Source: Pseudomonadota bacterium
Lineage (GTDB): Bacteria > Pseudomonadota > Gammaproteobacteria > Burkholderiales > Burkholderiaceae_D
Direction of reading: 5' to 3'
DNA length: 6,097 nt
Assembly: GCA_018241865.1 (NCBI GenBank)
Contig: JAFECY010000266.1
Span: 1 to 6,097 of the forward strand
The translations under genes were made by a program, and so were the position numbers. Position 1 is the first letter of the stretch. Each line of letters opens with the position of its first letter. A model generated the notes under the pieces. That model saw nothing but the letters and a program-made list of their open reading frames with translations. It searched no databases and was not told the origin of the DNA. Shown here in pieces: positions 5,833 to 6,097 of the stretch.

Positions 5833-6097
5833 CTTTGATACGCCTGAAACTTGCATAATGGTCATCGGTATAAAAATATTGCATCCCTCGCCCTGCCTCG
5901 CCACCGGTCACGATGCGGCGCGCGCCGCGACTGCGAACGCCGGGTGTTTTTACCGTGTATTCGTGATAATACCCGCGCTTTTGTTTCGGCAAAACCCCTT
6001 CATAGTTGCCGAACACCACGCCATCCTTGGGGTAAGGCATGGGCTTGCCATCTTTAATCAATTGCAAGGTATACCGCGCCTCTTTCGGTAAATCCGC
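5816..6097 (-). CDS. Guanyl-specific ribonuclease, RNase Sa/barnase (N1/T1) family, C-terminal part (5' end outside window)
   Basis: The frame is open to the window edge, giving 93 residues from ADLPKEARYTL to the stop at 5816. They follow Streptomyces RNase Sa closely: DGVVFGNYEGVLP, GYYHEYTVKTPG, RSRGARRIVTGG and TDDHYASF match Sa's DGVVFQNRESVLP, GYYHEYTVITPG, RTRGTRRIITG and TGDHYATF. The catalytic set is intact: Glu46 as general base, Arg61, and His80 as general acid (visible-part numbering), equivalent to Sa Glu54, Arg69 and His85. Such enzymes cut single-stranded RNA after G through a 2',3'-cyclic phosphate. Three extra residues lie between Arg61 and His80. Almost the whole catalytic domain is visible. 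What is missing is the N-terminus, where a signal peptide or a larger toxin-delivery domain would be. Next to a barstar gene, it is the toxin or exported RNase of the pair. The apparent start at 6067 is a Leu codon, not a true start. Confidence 0.93.
   Translation of the reverse strand, partial: ADLPKEARYTLQLIKDGKPMPYPKDGVVFGNYEGVLPKQKRGYYHEYTVKTPGVRSRGARRIVTGGEAGRGMQYFYTDDHYASFRRIKDEFGR

Noticed and set aside
5833..5904. Upstream in-frame start for the barstar gene
   Set aside because: These codons lie wholly inside the RNase catalytic region in another frame and add no barstar-like sequence.
5447..6091. Long + strand open frame (214 codons) opposite the RNase-barstar pair
   Set aside because: No recognisable motif, and both - strand genes beneath it have clear family signatures.
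1..6097. CRISPR array, tRNA, insertion sequence, prophage or attachment site
   Set aside because: I found no regularly spaced repeats, cloverleaf with CCA end, transposase, terminal inverted repeats with target duplications, or phage gene in either strand.

Overview
This window is a chromosomal segment that looks betaproteobacterial, most plausibly Oxalobacteraceae (Herminiimonas, Undibacterium or Janthinobacterium-like). That placement rests on protein character remembered for the group (L33 tail, desaturase and RsmB/NOP methyltransferase), a moderately GC-rich composition judged by eye, and short Rho-independent terminators. No search could be run, so the family-level placement is inference.

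Layout: (1) The 3' end of rpmG (ribosomal protein L33) enters on the + strand and closes with a strong terminator. Everything else is on the - strand, so the first 250 bases form a convergent junction with a terminator for each side. (2) 247-1437: membrane acyl-lipid/acyl-CoA desaturase with three histidine boxes and an unusual charged C-terminal extension. It has its own candidate promoter, a leader hairpin and AT-rich inverted repeats upstream. (3) 1611-5337: a tight four-gene cluster, transcribed right to left as purN, an RsmB/NOP-family rRNA methyltransferase, a small exported phospholipase-D-fold nuclease and an MscS-type mechanosensitive channel. The gaps are 28, 2 and 19 bases. (4) 5371-5391: a terminator hairpin separating this cluster from (5) a guanyl-specific ribonuclease of the RNase Sa/barnase family (its N-terminus lies beyond the window) followed by an overlapping barstar-type inhibitor gene.

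Functionally, regions 1-3 are mostly housekeeping: translation, membrane fluidity, purine synthesis, rRNA modification and osmotic safety valve. The accessory element is the ribonuclease-barstar pair, in which the inhibitor would protect the producer from an RNase that is probably exported. The most informative oddity is the 3' end of the channel gene. Its stop codon sits exactly where the family has a conserved Gln, and the family-like tail resumes in frame after the stop, which points to a recent nonsense change. I see no CRISPR array, tRNA, insertion sequence or phage gene, and no convincing wholly new system.
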